From: Bog-756 sp963756515
Lineage (GTDB): Bacteria; Actinomycetota; Acidimicrobiia; Acidimicrobiales; RAAP-2
Direction: 5' to 3'
DNA length: 64,000 nt
NCBI GenBank assembly: GCA_963756515.1
Contig: CAVWNV010000003.1
Coordinates: forward strand, 270,797 to 334,796
Within the stretch, counting starts at the first letter, position 1. The number at the start of each line of letters is the position of its first letter. Positions 1 through 8,624 of the stretch are shown here, one piece after another. The position numbers were made by a program, and so were the translations under genes. Under the pieces are notes generated by a model. It was not told where the DNA came from. It worked only from the letters and a program-made list of their open reading frames with translations, and searched no databases.

Positions 1-333
1 GAGCGCCCCGTCGTCATGGTCATCGGTCTCGCTGAGGGTGGCGGCCACCACGTTGGTCACCGCCAGTGGTCCGGGGGCGGCATGACGGCCGAACTCGTGG
101 GCCACCAGGCAGAGGTCGACGAGACCGTGGTCCCCGATGGAGCCGCCGCCGTGGCCCTCCCCGACCAGGAGTGATGTCCACCCCAGTTCTGCGCCCCGGC
201 GCCAGTAGTCCCGGTCGAAGCCGACCGGGTCTTCCCGGAGCCGCCGGAGCTCACCGACGGGAACCAGCTCGTCGAGCAGCCTGGCCGTGGTCTCCGAGAA
301 GAGCTCCTGGTCGGAGCTCAACGCCAGCAACAT
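1..333 (-). CDS. acyl-CoA dehydrogenase, N-terminal part (runs off the window)
   Basis: The 5' end of a minus-strand gene; the rest lies beyond base 1. The 111 visible residues begin MLLALSSDQELFSETTARLL, followed by an 'ELGWTSLLVGEGHGG' segment and 'LVAHEFGRHAAPGPLA'. This is the all-helical N-terminal domain of acyl-CoA dehydrogenases (alpha,beta-desaturation of acyl-CoAs with FAD), closest in style to the short, divergent FadE-type subunit also encoded at 30417-31445. A GGGGAG Shine-Dalgarno sits upstream of the ATG at 333. It lies downstream of, and co-directional with, the DUF35-thiolase and DapB-like genes, which fits a beta-oxidation operon. The active-site region is not visible, so whether it is catalytic or a partner subunit cannot be judged. 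Confidence 0.8.
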   Translation of the reverse strand, partial: MLLALSSDQELFSETTARLLDELVPVGELRRLREDPVGFDRDYWRRGAELGWTSLLVGEGHGGGSIGDHGLVDLCLVAHEFGRHAAPGPLAVTNVVAATLSETDDHDDGAL

Positions 334-518
334 GATTCGCCTACTCCCCCGTCATCGGTGGCCTGTGTTCTCTGCGGCTTGGTCCTGTGCGGCTGAGCCG
401 GCCGCCACCCCGATCGACGAACCTACCCCCGAAAACGATATTTTGTCCAAGAGAGTGCAACACTTCCCGGAAAAGAGAGCCGGACTGCAGCACCGGGGAC
501 CCTGCCACGCCCGGGCTC

Positions 519-2144
519 TCAGCGGCTGTGGCGTTGGAGGAGGAGGACGCCCGAAGGCGTGCCGCCCCCCGAGGTGACCACGGCCGTCTCGGCTCCGGCC
601 ACCTGCCGCGCTCCGGCGTCATGGCGCAACTGCTGGATGGCCTCGTAGAGGAACCCGAACCCGTGGGTCCGGCCCTCGGAGAGCTGGCCCCCGTGGGGAT
701 TGACCGGCAGCTCACCGTCGAGAGCGATGCGCCGACCCCCGTCCAGCCAGTCGTAGGCCTCACCAAAGCCACAGAAGCCGAGCGCCTCGAGCCATGAGAT
801 GGCGTTGAAGGTGAAGCCGTCGTACAGGAGGGCCACGTCGACGTCGTCGGGCCCGAGGGCGGACCTCGACCACAGGTGGGCGGCCTGGCCCAGGACCTGG
901 GGCTCGTGGGTGATCGTCCCCTGGTCCCACGAGATGCGCTCGAGGATCTGCGACCCCACCGCCTCGATGCCGATGGCGGGACGGGGCCGGTCGGCCGCCG
1001 TGGACACATCCGACACCACGATGGCGATCGAGCCGTCACAGGGGACGTCGCAGTCGTAGAGCCCGAAGGGGGAGGTGATCGGACGCGCCGACAGGTAGTC
1101 GTCCATGGTCATCGGGTCCCGGTAGATGGCGGCGGGATTGCGCGCCGCCATGGTCCGTCCGTTGAGGGCGATCAGGCCGAGCATCTCGCGGGGGGCGCCG
1201 TAGCGGTGCAGGTACTGATGGGCGTTCATGGCGATCCAGTTGGCCGCCGACATGGCCCCGAACGGCGCCCGCCAGGCCATGAAGCCCGACGAGCGTGCCC
1301 CGCCCTGACCGGCCAGGCGCAAGGTGGCGAAGGTCGACTCCCACACAGTGCGGAAGCACAGCACGTGACGGCAGAGCCCGGACGCCACGGCCAGCATGGC
1401 GGCCACCACCGAGCCGCCCGGGCCGGGGAGCTCGCTCCCGCCGTTGATCCACGTGGGGTGGAGGCGGAGGGCTTCCTCCACCGCCGTGACCCCTCCTTCG
1501 CTCATGCCCATGCCGGCGGCCCCCGGGTAGGTCGACAGCCCGTCGATGTCCTCCAGCTCCAGCCCGGCGTCGGCCACGGCTTCGAGACAGGCGTCGATGG
1601 TCAAGGAGAGGGGATCGACCATCAGCCGCCGCCCGAGGGCCGACCGACCGACACCGGTGAGCACCGAGCGGTGCTCGAACCGATCACGGCTCAGGGGTGG
1701 GCGGGGACGGAGCTGTTCGGGCTCGGGCACGGGATCGTCCGCGCTCACCCTCCCGGTCGGGGCGAAGACCGGCAGCCACACGTCCTCGTGGTGCTCGAAC
1801 CGGACGGTCACCTCCTGTCCGATGGTCACCTCGCTCGGGTCGCACCCCACGATGGTGGTGGTGAGCCGGACACCGGGGTCCTCGGCCAACGCCACCACGG
1901 CGATCACGTACGGCGGCTCGAAATACGGATGCCACTGATGCTGGTTCACCGTGTAACCCACCACCGTGGCCCGGCCGGACACCGGCGTCGGCTCCCACGC
2001 CCGGCTCCGGCACACCGGGCAGATGGGTGTGGGCGGGTGGACCATGGTCGAGCACTCGGTGCAGCCCTGTACCCGCAGCCGGCCGTCGGCGCCCGAGGTC
2101 CAGAACCACGCGGTCGCCGGCGTCAGCTCCGGCAGCGGCCTCAC
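519..2144 (-). CDS. DUF35 OB-fold / thiolase-like fusion protein
   Basis: 541 residues. Residues 1-130 are a DUF35 acyl-CoA-binding module: a rubredoxin-like zinc ribbon with C28, C31, C42 and C45 ('GCTECSTMVHPPTPICPVC') followed by an OB-fold. Residues about 155-541 are an SCP2/Ltp-type thiolase domain ('VLTGVGRSALGRRL' start, 'NPHGGQLSEGRTHGFGFL' near the C-terminus). In mycobacterial steroid catabolism the equivalent parts are separate proteins (ChsH2 DUF35 and the Ltp2 aldolase) that work as a complex; here they are one chain, so a retro-aldol or thiolytic CoA cleavage is the likely role (inference). I chose the GTG at 2144, which overlaps the stop of the upstream gene as GTGA; the longer open frame upstream only overlaps that gene. 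Translationally coupled to the DapB-like reductase. Confidence 0.85.
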   Translation of the reverse strand: MRPLPELTPATAWFWTSGADGRLRVQGCTECSTMVHPPTPICPVCRSRAWEPTPVSGRATVVGYTVNQHQWHPYFEPPYVIAVVALAEDPGVRLTTTIVGCDPSEVTIGQEVTVRFEHHEDVWLPVFAPTGRVSADDPVPEPEQLRPRPPLSRDRFEHRSVLTGVGRSALGRRLMVDPLSLTIDACLEAVADAGLELEDIDGLSTYPGAAGMGMSEGGVTAVEEALRLHPTWINGGSELPGPGGSVVAAMLAVASGLCRHVLCFRTVWESTFATLRLAGQGGARSSGFMAWRAPFGAMSAANWIAMNAHQYLHRYGAPREMLGLIALNGRTMAARNPAAIYRDPMTMDDYLSARPITSPFGLYDCDVPCDGSIAIVVSDVSTAADRPRPAIGIEAVGSQILERISWDQGTITHEPQVLGQAAHLWSRSALGPDDVDVALLYDGFTFNAISWLEALGFCGFGEAYDWLDGGRRIALDGELPVNPHGGQLSEGRTHGFGFLYEAIQQLRHDAGARQVAGAETAVVTSGGGTPSGVLLLQRHSR

Positions 2145-3229
2145 CGTGACCCGTCCCGAAAGGTGGCGATGATCTGGGGCAGATCCACCGTCGTCCGGAT
2201 ACCCGGTCGCGCCTCGCACACCACGGCCACGGCGTTGACGGCCCGGTTGGCCGTGTAGCCCGGGGCGTAGGCGCCCATCTCCTCCAGCGGGAAGTCGAAC
2301 CGCATGTCGATCCGCAGGGGGGCGTCGCCGGCCACGGTGAGGCGCCAGCCGGTCGGACCGAGGTCCCACGCCGGCTCGATGTCAGCGGTGCAGTACCAGT
2401 TGGCCATGAACGTGAGCAGGGGACGGCCGCCCCGCAGGCCCGTCACGCTCATGCGTTGGGCGGCGACGGTGCCCGCCTCCAGCCGTCCGGCCGCGATCTC
2501 GGTGGTCCGACGGGCCACGGCCACCTCGCCGGTGGCCTCCACCGAGTCGAGGGGCAGTCCGATCGTCTCGGCCACCAGCCTGAGCGACGGGCCGAAGCTC
2601 TGGGCCCCGTGGGACCAGCGGCCCGGGTCGAAGATCGCCGGATCGGCGCCGAAGCCCATGAGGTCGAAGAGGAGTTCGGGCGAGTTCCGGCGGGACAGAT
2701 CGGCGAACTCCTCGATGACGAGGTTCTCGAGCTCCCGTTGGATCGAGGTCAACACCAGAGGCACCGCCTCGGAGATGAACCCGGGGCTGCTTCCGGTGCT
2801 GTGGATCGAGGTGCCACCGGCCCGGCAGGCCGCCTCGACCCGCTCCCTCGTGTCGGGGTCCATGCCGTCCGGGTGGTGGAACTCGCCCCGGGTGGTCACG
2901 ATGTTGGCCCCCGACTCGAGAAGCCGGCACACGTCGTCGACGTCGCACACCCGGGGCATGTAGAGCACGCAGTCGGCACCGAGCCCGAGGATCTCATCGA
3001 TGTCGGTGGTGGCGTGCACCCCGGTGGGACCGAGCCCACAGAGCTCACCGGCGTCGGTGCCGGCCTTGTCCTCCGTGTACACGTACAGCCCCACCAGCGA
3101 CAGGTCGGGATGCTCGATCACGTCCCGCAGGGAGCGGGCACCGATGGTGCCGGTGGCCCACTGGACCACGTCGTACGTCCTTCTCCCGTCGGCGCCCGTG
3201 CCGATCGTCTCCCTCCCGTCCGTGCTCAT
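2141..3229 (-). CDS. DapB-like NAD(P)-dependent reductase
   Basis: 362 residues. The N-terminal Rossmann half begins 'YDVVQWATGTIGARSLRDVI', the glycine-poor pattern of the family annotated as dihydrodipicolinate reductase-like or 2,4-diaminopentanoate dehydrogenase-like, followed by 'GLYVYTEDKAGTDAGEL' and 'DCVLYMPRV'. The C-terminal half is an alpha/beta dimerisation and substrate domain. In actinobacteria these proteins sit in lipid or steroid-type catabolic clusters rather than lysine operons, so lysine biosynthesis is unlikely; the substrate is unknown. It overlaps the DUF35-thiolase gene by 4 bases (GTGA), indicating translational coupling. The ATG at 3229 lacks a clear ribosome-binding site, so the first 15 residues are uncertain. 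Confidence 0.8.
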   Translation of the reverse strand: MSTDGRETIGTGADGRRTYDVVQWATGTIGARSLRDVIEHPDLSLVGLYVYTEDKAGTDAGELCGLGPTGVHATTDIDEILGLGADCVLYMPRVCDVDDVCRLLESGANIVTTRGEFHHPDGMDPDTRERVEAACRAGGTSIHSTGSSPGFISEAVPLVLTSIQRELENLVIEEFADLSRRNSPELLFDLMGFGADPAIFDPGRWSHGAQSFGPSLRLVAETIGLPLDSVEATGEVAVARRTTEIAAGRLEAGTVAAQRMSVTGLRGGRPLLTFMANWYCTADIEPAWDLGPTGWRLTVAGDAPLRIDMRFDFPLEEMGAYAPGYTANRAVNAVAVVCEARPGIRTTVDLPQIIATFRDGSR

Positions 3230-3421
3230 GGAGGCGGGCTGGTCCCGTCGACCCGCCAGCCATGCGCAGCATCGACCAAGGTCCCGACCGGGCCGAGGGA
3301 CCTGACGCCCTCGGCCCCCGAGCGGCGGTCCGACTCGACGGACTGCATGGCCGTGGCGGGGCGCGGTCCGGCTGCCGTCGTCGCGTCCACCCCACGTATC
3401 CGGTGGAGCGGACCGTGGGCC

Positions 3422-4771
3422 TCAGGCATGCTGGACGGCGGCGGGGCGGGCCAGTCCGAGGGTGTCCCGCAGGGTCTCACCGGTGTACCGGTCACGGAAC
3501 ACCCCACGGCGTTGGAGTTCGGGCACGACCAGGCGCACGACGTCCTCGTAGGCGCCGGGCGTATGAGTGGCGGCCACCGTGAAGCCGTCGCACGCGTCGG
3601 CCTCGATCCATGCCTCCATCTGATCGGCCACTTCGGCGCCGGTACCCACGAAGCGCGGACCCTGGAGCAGGGTGGCCCGGTGGCCGGCCAGATCGGCCAG
3701 GGTCACCGTCTCCCCGCCGATGTGCTTCCTCAGGTTCTGGACCAGGCCGCGGATACCCGAGACCGAACCGATGAGCTCGTCGGTGATCGGCGCGTCGAGG
3801 GCCAGCCCGGAGAAGTCGTAGTTCATCAGCTCCGACAGCAACGTGAGCGAAGCCTGGGGATCGACGAGGGAGTGGAGGAACAGATCCTCCCGCTCCAGGG
3901 CGTGGGCGTGGGACTCACCCACCACGGTGTACACCATGGGCAGGATCTTCACCGACTGCGGGTCCCGTCCGGCCGCGGCGATGGCGTCCTTTTGCTCCTT
4001 GTAGTGCGTCCGGGCCACCTCGAGGCCGGGGTCGCCGGTGAAGATGAGTTCGGCCCAGCGGGCGGCGAAGTCCCGGCCGCGCCCCGACGAGCCGGCTTGG
4101 AGCAGTACCGGACGGCCCTGGGGGGACCTCGGGACCGTAAGCGGCCCCCGGGCGCTGAACCACTCGCCCTCGTAGTCGAGCTCGTGGACCTTGTCGGGAT
4201 CGGCGAAGGTGCCACTGGCCCGGTCGAGCACCAGGGCGTCGTCCTCCCAGGTGTCCCACAACCCCGTCGCCACCTCGAGGAACTCGTCGGCCCGGTCGTA
4301 GCGGGCATCGTGATCGAGGTGTTCCTTCAGGCCGTAGTTCTGCGCCTCACTGTCGTTGACCGACGTGACGATGTTCCACGCCGCCCGCCCCCCGGACAGG
4401 TGGTCGAGGGTGGCGAATGTCCGGGCCACGTGGAAGGGCGAGTAGTAGGTGGTCGAGTAGGTCGCCCCGAGACCGATCCGCTCGGTGGCACCGGCCACGA
4501 TGCCGAGCACGATGCTGAGGTCCAACTTGACCGGCCGGGCCCCCAGACGCACGGCATCGGCGACGGACCCGCCGTAGATCCCGGGCATGGCCAGGCGGTC
4601 GTCGAAGAACATCATGTCGAAGCAGCCCTCTTCGAGGGTCCGACCCAGCTTGGCGTAGTAGCTGGCTTTGAGGAATCCGTGCTCGGTGGCCGGATGGCGC
4701 CACGATCCCGCGTACACGGTCGTACTCCCGGCCTGCATGAAGCCCACCAGGGACATCTGCCGCTTTGCCAT
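3422..4771 (-). CDS. NtaA/SnaA/DszA-family FMN-dependent monooxygenase (LLM)
   Basis: 449 residues from ATG 4771; a GTG at 4795 would add 8 residues. It has the luciferase-like monooxygenase pattern of the two-component subfamily that includes nitrilotriacetate and dibenzothiophene-sulfone monooxygenases: 'MSLVGFMQAGSTTVYAGSW' at the start, 'DMMFFDDRLAMPGIYGGS', 'GLGATYSTTYYSPFHVAR', the family signature 'LSGGRAAWNIVTS', and 'VLLQAGSSGRGRDFAARWAE'. These enzymes use reduced FMN and O2 to cleave C-N, C-S or activated C-C bonds; the flavin reductase partner is not recognisable in this window. It lies between the DapB-like gene and an amidohydrolase on the same strand. Confidence 0.85.
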   Translation of the reverse strand: MAKRQMSLVGFMQAGSTTVYAGSWRHPATEHGFLKASYYAKLGRTLEEGCFDMMFFDDRLAMPGIYGGSVADAVRLGARPVKLDLSIVLGIVAGATERIGLGATYSTTYYSPFHVARTFATLDHLSGGRAAWNIVTSVNDSEAQNYGLKEHLDHDARYDRADEFLEVATGLWDTWEDDALVLDRASGTFADPDKVHELDYEGEWFSARGPLTVPRSPQGRPVLLQAGSSGRGRDFAARWAELIFTGDPGLEVARTHYKEQKDAIAAAGRDPQSVKILPMVYTVVGESHAHALEREDLFLHSLVDPQASLTLLSELMNYDFSGLALDAPITDELIGSVSGIRGLVQNLRKHIGGETVTLADLAGHRATLLQGPRFVGTGAEVADQMEAWIEADACDGFTVAATHTPGAYEDVVRLVVPELQRRGVFRDRYTGETLRDTLGLARPAAVQHA

Positions 4772-4899
4772 GGTTGCTGCCACGCTCCTCTTCACCGCAG
4801 GGTTGCCGCGGCTCCTGATCTACCTGCGCCAAGCTGCTCGGGTGGTCCCGGGCAGCTACCTCGGGCCCTGCGACGACCGGGTCGACCGGTCGGATCGGC

Positions 4900-6198
4900 T
4901 CATCCCGCCGCGGCCACGGCCCGCCGGGCCCGGACGCGGTAGCCCTCCAGCTTCTCGTCGGCGGTGCGGACCCGGGTGCTCCGCGACATGGTCGACACGT
5001 CGTGGCCCGCGGCCCGGCGGCGCAGTGCACCCACGGTGGCGTCCTCTTTGGCCATGCGGGCGAAGGGGTCGAACGAGTACCACCGCATGGCGTTCTCGTG
5101 GGTCATCTTCTTGATATCGCCCTCGGGGACGGCGTTCTTCGAGAACTCGGTCTCCAGCTCCTCGGGGGCATCCGGCCACATGGAGTCACTGTGCGGGTAG
5201 TCGGCCTCCCAGGCGATGTTGTCGATGCCGATGGCGTCACGCAGCTGGATACCCACGGGATCACTGATGAAGCAGGTCAGGAAGTGCTCACGGAAGACCT
5301 CGCTGGGGAGGCGGCCACCGAAGTCCTGGAGCGTCCAGGCATGGTGCATCTCGAAGGTGCGGTCCACCCGCGACAGGAAGTACGGCACCCATCCGGTGCC
5401 GCCCTCGGACAGGGCCACCCGCAGGTCAGGAAAGTTCTTGAGCACCCGGGACCACAGCAGGTCGGCCGCCGCCGACTGGATGTTCATGGGCTGCAGCGTG
5501 ATCATCACGTCCGGCGGGGAGTCCACGGCCGGGATGGAGAGCCGGCCCGACGATCCGAGATGGATGGACAGCACCGTGCCCGTGTCGCAGCAGGCCTTCC
5601 ACACCGGGTCCCAGTAGTCGTCGTGGAAACTCGGGTAACCGAGGGCGGCGGGGTTCTCCGTGAAGCTGAGCGAGTGGCACCCCTTGGCCGCGTTCCGACG
5701 GATCTCTTCGGCGGTGAGCTCGGCATCCCAGATCACCGGGACGGCCATGGGGATGAACCGCTCGGGGTACGCACCACACCACTCGTCGATGTGCCAGTCG
5801 TTGTAGGCGCGCACCAGCGCCAGGGAGAGGTCGGCGTCGTCACTGGCGAAGACGCGGGCGGTGAAGGTCGGGAAGGAGGGGAAGTTCATGGAGGCCAGCA
5901 CGCCGCCGGCGTCCATGTCCTTCACCCGCTCGTTGACGTCGTAGCAGCCGGGCCGGACCTCGTCGAGGCTCTGGGGCTCGAGGCCGTACTCCTCCTTGGG
6001 CCGACCGGCCACGGCGTTGAGGGCGGCGGTCTCCATGACCACCTGGCCGAAGGTCCAGACATCGGACCCCTCGGCGTTGCGGGTGAGCTTGGGTGCCCGA
6101 TCCTGGTACTTGGCATCGAGGTGACCGACGAAGAGATCGGGCGGCTCGATCACGTGGTCGTCGACACTGATCAGGATGAGGTCATCAACCTCGCTCAT
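4900..6198 (-). CDS. amidohydrolase-2 family metal-dependent hydrolase
   Basis: 432 residues. A TIM-barrel hydrolase of the ACMSD/2-hydroxy-acid decarboxylase-like superfamily. It begins with the 'ISVDDHVIEPPDLF' motif (DxH-type metal ligands in place of HxH), has 'LSIHLGSSG' for the strand-5 His, 'VALSEGGTGWVPYFLSR' and 'IAWEADYPHSDSMWP', the terminal Asp-containing motif. Members hydrolyse or decarboxylate ring-cleavage-type intermediates and are common in actinobacterial P450 clusters; the substrate here is unknown. A GGGAGGAAAG ribosome-binding site precedes the ATG at 6198. It is one of three such enzymes in the cluster (also 19173 and 27997), which differ markedly and are probably not redundant. 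Confidence 0.85.
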   Translation of the reverse strand: MSEVDDLILISVDDHVIEPPDLFVGHLDAKYQDRAPKLTRNAEGSDVWTFGQVVMETAALNAVAGRPKEEYGLEPQSLDEVRPGCYDVNERVKDMDAGGVLASMNFPSFPTFTARVFASDDADLSLALVRAYNDWHIDEWCGAYPERFIPMAVPVIWDAELTAEEIRRNAAKGCHSLSFTENPAALGYPSFHDDYWDPVWKACCDTGTVLSIHLGSSGRLSIPAVDSPPDVMITLQPMNIQSAAADLLWSRVLKNFPDLRVALSEGGTGWVPYFLSRVDRTFEMHHAWTLQDFGGRLPSEVFREHFLTCFISDPVGIQLRDAIGIDNIAWEADYPHSDSMWPDAPEELETEFSKNAVPEGDIKKMTHENAMRWYSFDPFARMAKEDATVGALRRRAAGHDVSTMSRSTRVRTADEKLEGYRVRARRAVAAAG

Positions 6199-6493
6199 GG
6201 GCTTTCCTCCCGAGAATGCTGTTCTTCAAACTCCGTAACGATGCTATCGCAAGGCCGTGAATCCGGCGACCTCCCCGACCCGGAGTGCCTCGCCGGCGCG
6301 CTCACCCGTTTGTGGGGCGTTCACCCCGGCCCGGAGGGCGGCATCGTCGGGTCGCGCCACGCGCGCTGCCGTGGGAGCCCGGGTGGTCTGCGGCCGCTCG
6401 ACCGGAGGCGTGATCCGACCGGGCCCGTGGCCACGGTGAACACCCCTGACACTGGAGGTCGGACCCGGTCACCACCGAGTGGCGCGGACCTCG

Positions 6494-7801
6494 TTACGTG
6501 GAGCTCGCCGTAGCCGTGCCCGGGATGTCGCTCCCACAGATCGGCTGCGGCGAGACCGGCGTGAACCCGTCGGTCTCCGCCTTCATGATCCATGTGCAGT
6601 CCGGTGTGTCGTGTCCGAAGACGGTCGAGTAGTTGATCGGCTTGGGCAACAGGCCGTTGGCGTTGTACGACTTGAGTCCCCGGAGGTCCTTGATGACCGC
6701 GGCGCGGGTCGGGTTCGGCCCTGCCATCTCCAGGCCCTTGATCATGAGGTCGGCCCCGGCCCACGACTCGTACTGCGAGAAGGTCGGGAACTGGCTCTTG
6801 GAGAAGTGCTGGTACTTCTGCAGTGCCGCCGCCATCTGCTTGGTGGCCGTGTTGGGGAGTGAGAACGGCCGGAACAGAGAGAGGAAGTAGTCGCCCTGGA
6901 GGGTCTTCCACACCGTCGAGTGGATCACGTTGGGTTCGTAGCCGGTGGCGAACAGCACCGCCTTGAGCTTGACCCCGGCCTGCTTGAGCGAGGTGGCCAG
7001 GGCGTAGTTGGAGTCGTTGTCGAGGGCGGGGACCATGGCATTGATGTTCTTCTGCTTGGCCACCAGCGCGGTGCTGGTGAAGTCCACGCTGCCGAACGGG
7101 ACGGTGGTGTCCAACACCCCGACCTTGCCACCGGCGTGCTTGAAGGCGTCCGCCGTCTGGATGGCGGCTCGGCTGGATGAGGGCGAGATGCTGTATCCGT
7201 AGGCGCCGAGGTTCGTCCCGCCGTGCGCCTTGATGAAGTTGCCCAGGAGCGTGTTGACCGGGTACTTCGGATTCACGCTCCCCTCGTCCGACGCGAACAT
7301 GTTGGTGTTCGGCTGTTCGCCCCACTCCGGTCCGTCGTCATAGGAACCCGTTACCGGAACGCCGGCCTCCTGGGCGTACTTGTTGGCGAAGTACATGATG
7401 GGGCTCTGGGAAACGATCCCGAACGCCTTCGAGTCGGCGCTCTGCACCGCGGTGACGACTAAGGACGGATTCGTCTGGTCGTCGATGACCAGCGGAACGA
7501 GCATGTGACCGTTCACCCCGCCGAAGGCGTTCTGCAGGGCGATCCGGGCCTCGAAACCGGCCGGGGAGGACCCGTCCTGGGATGCAGCCGTTCCGGTCAG
7601 CGAGCTGATGTAGGCGATGGTGATGGGGGCCGGGGCCGCCGACGCCGTCGTGGCCGTGGCCGCGATCACCACGAGTGGCAGTGTGGCCGCCACCGCCAGC
7701 AGGACGGTGCCCATCGAACGGATCACGGGCCTGGTTCGTCCACGGTGGGCACGTACTGGTCGGGTACCGGAGTGATTGGCCGCCGTTCTCATCATTCTCA
7801 C
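6494..7801 (-). CDS. Liv-type ABC transporter substrate-binding protein
   Basis: 435 residues. Periplasmic-binding protein of the branched-chain amino acid/amide/urea type (Peripla_BP_6): after a long basic N-region and hydrophobic core the signal ends 'TTASAAPAPITIAYISSL', with mature start near residue 57; then 'FEARIALQNAFGGVNGHML' and 'AFGIVSQSPIMYFA' typical of the fold. I chose the GTG at 7801 because GAGAGGAA lies 7 bases upstream; a longer upstream reading has no such site. It follows the ATPase and permease genes in the same direction, completing a Liv importer. Given the catabolic surroundings, the ligand may be an organic acid or hydroxylated catabolic substrate rather than leucine. 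Confidence 0.88.
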   Translation of the reverse strand: MRMMRTAANHSGTRPVRAHRGRTRPVIRSMGTVLLAVAATLPLVVIAATATTASAAPAPITIAYISSLTGTAASQDGSSPAGFEARIALQNAFGGVNGHMLVPLVIDDQTNPSLVVTAVQSADSKAFGIVSQSPIMYFANKYAQEAGVPVTGSYDDGPEWGEQPNTNMFASDEGSVNPKYPVNTLLGNFIKAHGGTNLGAYGYSISPSSSRAAIQTADAFKHAGGKVGVLDTTVPFGSVDFTSTALVAKQKNINAMVPALDNDSNYALATSLKQAGVKLKAVLFATGYEPNVIHSTVWKTLQGDYFLSLFRPFSLPNTATKQMAAALQKYQHFSKSQFPTFSQYESWAGADLMIKGLEMAGPNPTRAAVIKDLRGLKSYNANGLLPKPINYSTVFGHDTPDCTWIMKAETDGFTPVSPQPICGSDIPGTATASST

Positions 7802-7874
7802 TGCAGGGTTCCTCTCTTCGGGCCGGTCCACCTGCCCCGTCGCGATGCGGACGGAGCAAGGGGCGAGCGGATTG

Positions 7875-8624
7875 TCACTGTAATTGACCGACCTCGACAG
7901 TTGGCGTCGCGGTCTCACTTTCTCCCAGATAGCGATCCAGGACTTCCTGGCCTGCCTCGGAGGCGGGCCCGGACCATCCCACGCGGCCGCGGCTCAGGAT
8001 CACGCAGCTGTCGGCCATGGACAGGGCGCGGTGCACGAACTGTTCGCTCACCACGATGGTGATCCCCGATCGGCGCGCTTCCTCCAGACTCTGGAACACC
8101 GACTCCGTGACGAAGGGTGCCAGACCGAGCGAGAGCTCGTCGGCGATGACCAGCTTCGGGCTGACGGCCAAGGCCCGGGCCAGGGCCAGCATCTGCTGTT
8201 CGCCCCCGGAAAGGCTCCCGGCCCGTTGCGAACTGCGCACGCCGAGGACGGGGAACTTCTCGATGGCCCGTTCAATGGCCGGGGCGCGTTCGTGACGCGG
8301 TTCTTGTGCCACTGCCATCCGCAGGTTCTCGGTCACGGAAAGGCCGGGGAAGATGCCGCGGCCCTCCGGGATGTAGGTCAGGCCCAAGCGGCGCACCTGA
8401 TGGGCCGACATCCCCGTGATGTCCCGACCGTCGAACCAGATGCGGCCGGCCGACGGCGGCACCAGACCGGAGACGGTCCGGGCCAGCGTGCTCTTGCCGG
8501 CTCCGTTCGGCCCCAGCACGGCCAGCACCGTGCCCGGGACGACATCGATGGACACCCCGAACAAGGCCTGGGAGGGCCCGTAGCGGACATCGACCCCCTG
8601 CACGCTGAGGAGGGGTTCGGTCAC
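7875..8624 (-). CDS. livF: Liv-type ABC transporter ATP-binding protein (LivF-like)
   Basis: 249 residues, normal for LivF. Walker A 'GPNGAGKST' at 38-46, the LivF-typical 'GLTYIPEGRGIFPGLSVTENL' Q-loop region, signature 'LSGGEQQ' at 138-144, Walker B 'LVIADE' at 158-163 and a switch region 'TIVVSEQF' in which the usual His is replaced, as in many LivF proteins. It energises import by the fused permease encoded upstream. The GTG start at 8624 overlaps the stop of the LivG gene by 4 bases. Confidence 0.92.
   Translation of the reverse strand: MTEPLLSVQGVDVRYGPSQALFGVSIDVVPGTVLAVLGPNGAGKSTLARTVSGLVPPSAGRIWFDGRDITGMSAHQVRRLGLTYIPEGRGIFPGLSVTENLRMAVAQEPRHERAPAIERAIEKFPVLGVRSSQRAGSLSGGEQQMLALARALAVSPKLVIADELSLGLAPFVTESVFQSLEEARRSGITIVVSEQFVHRALSMADSCVILSRGRVGWSGPASEAGQEVLDRYLGESETATPTVEVGQLQ

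Noticed and set aside
2456..4942. 828-codon open frame on the plus strand
   Set aside because: Antisense shadow of the DapB-like and LLM genes; composition is Gly/Arg/His/Val-rich with no domain pattern, a common artefact in high-GC DNA.
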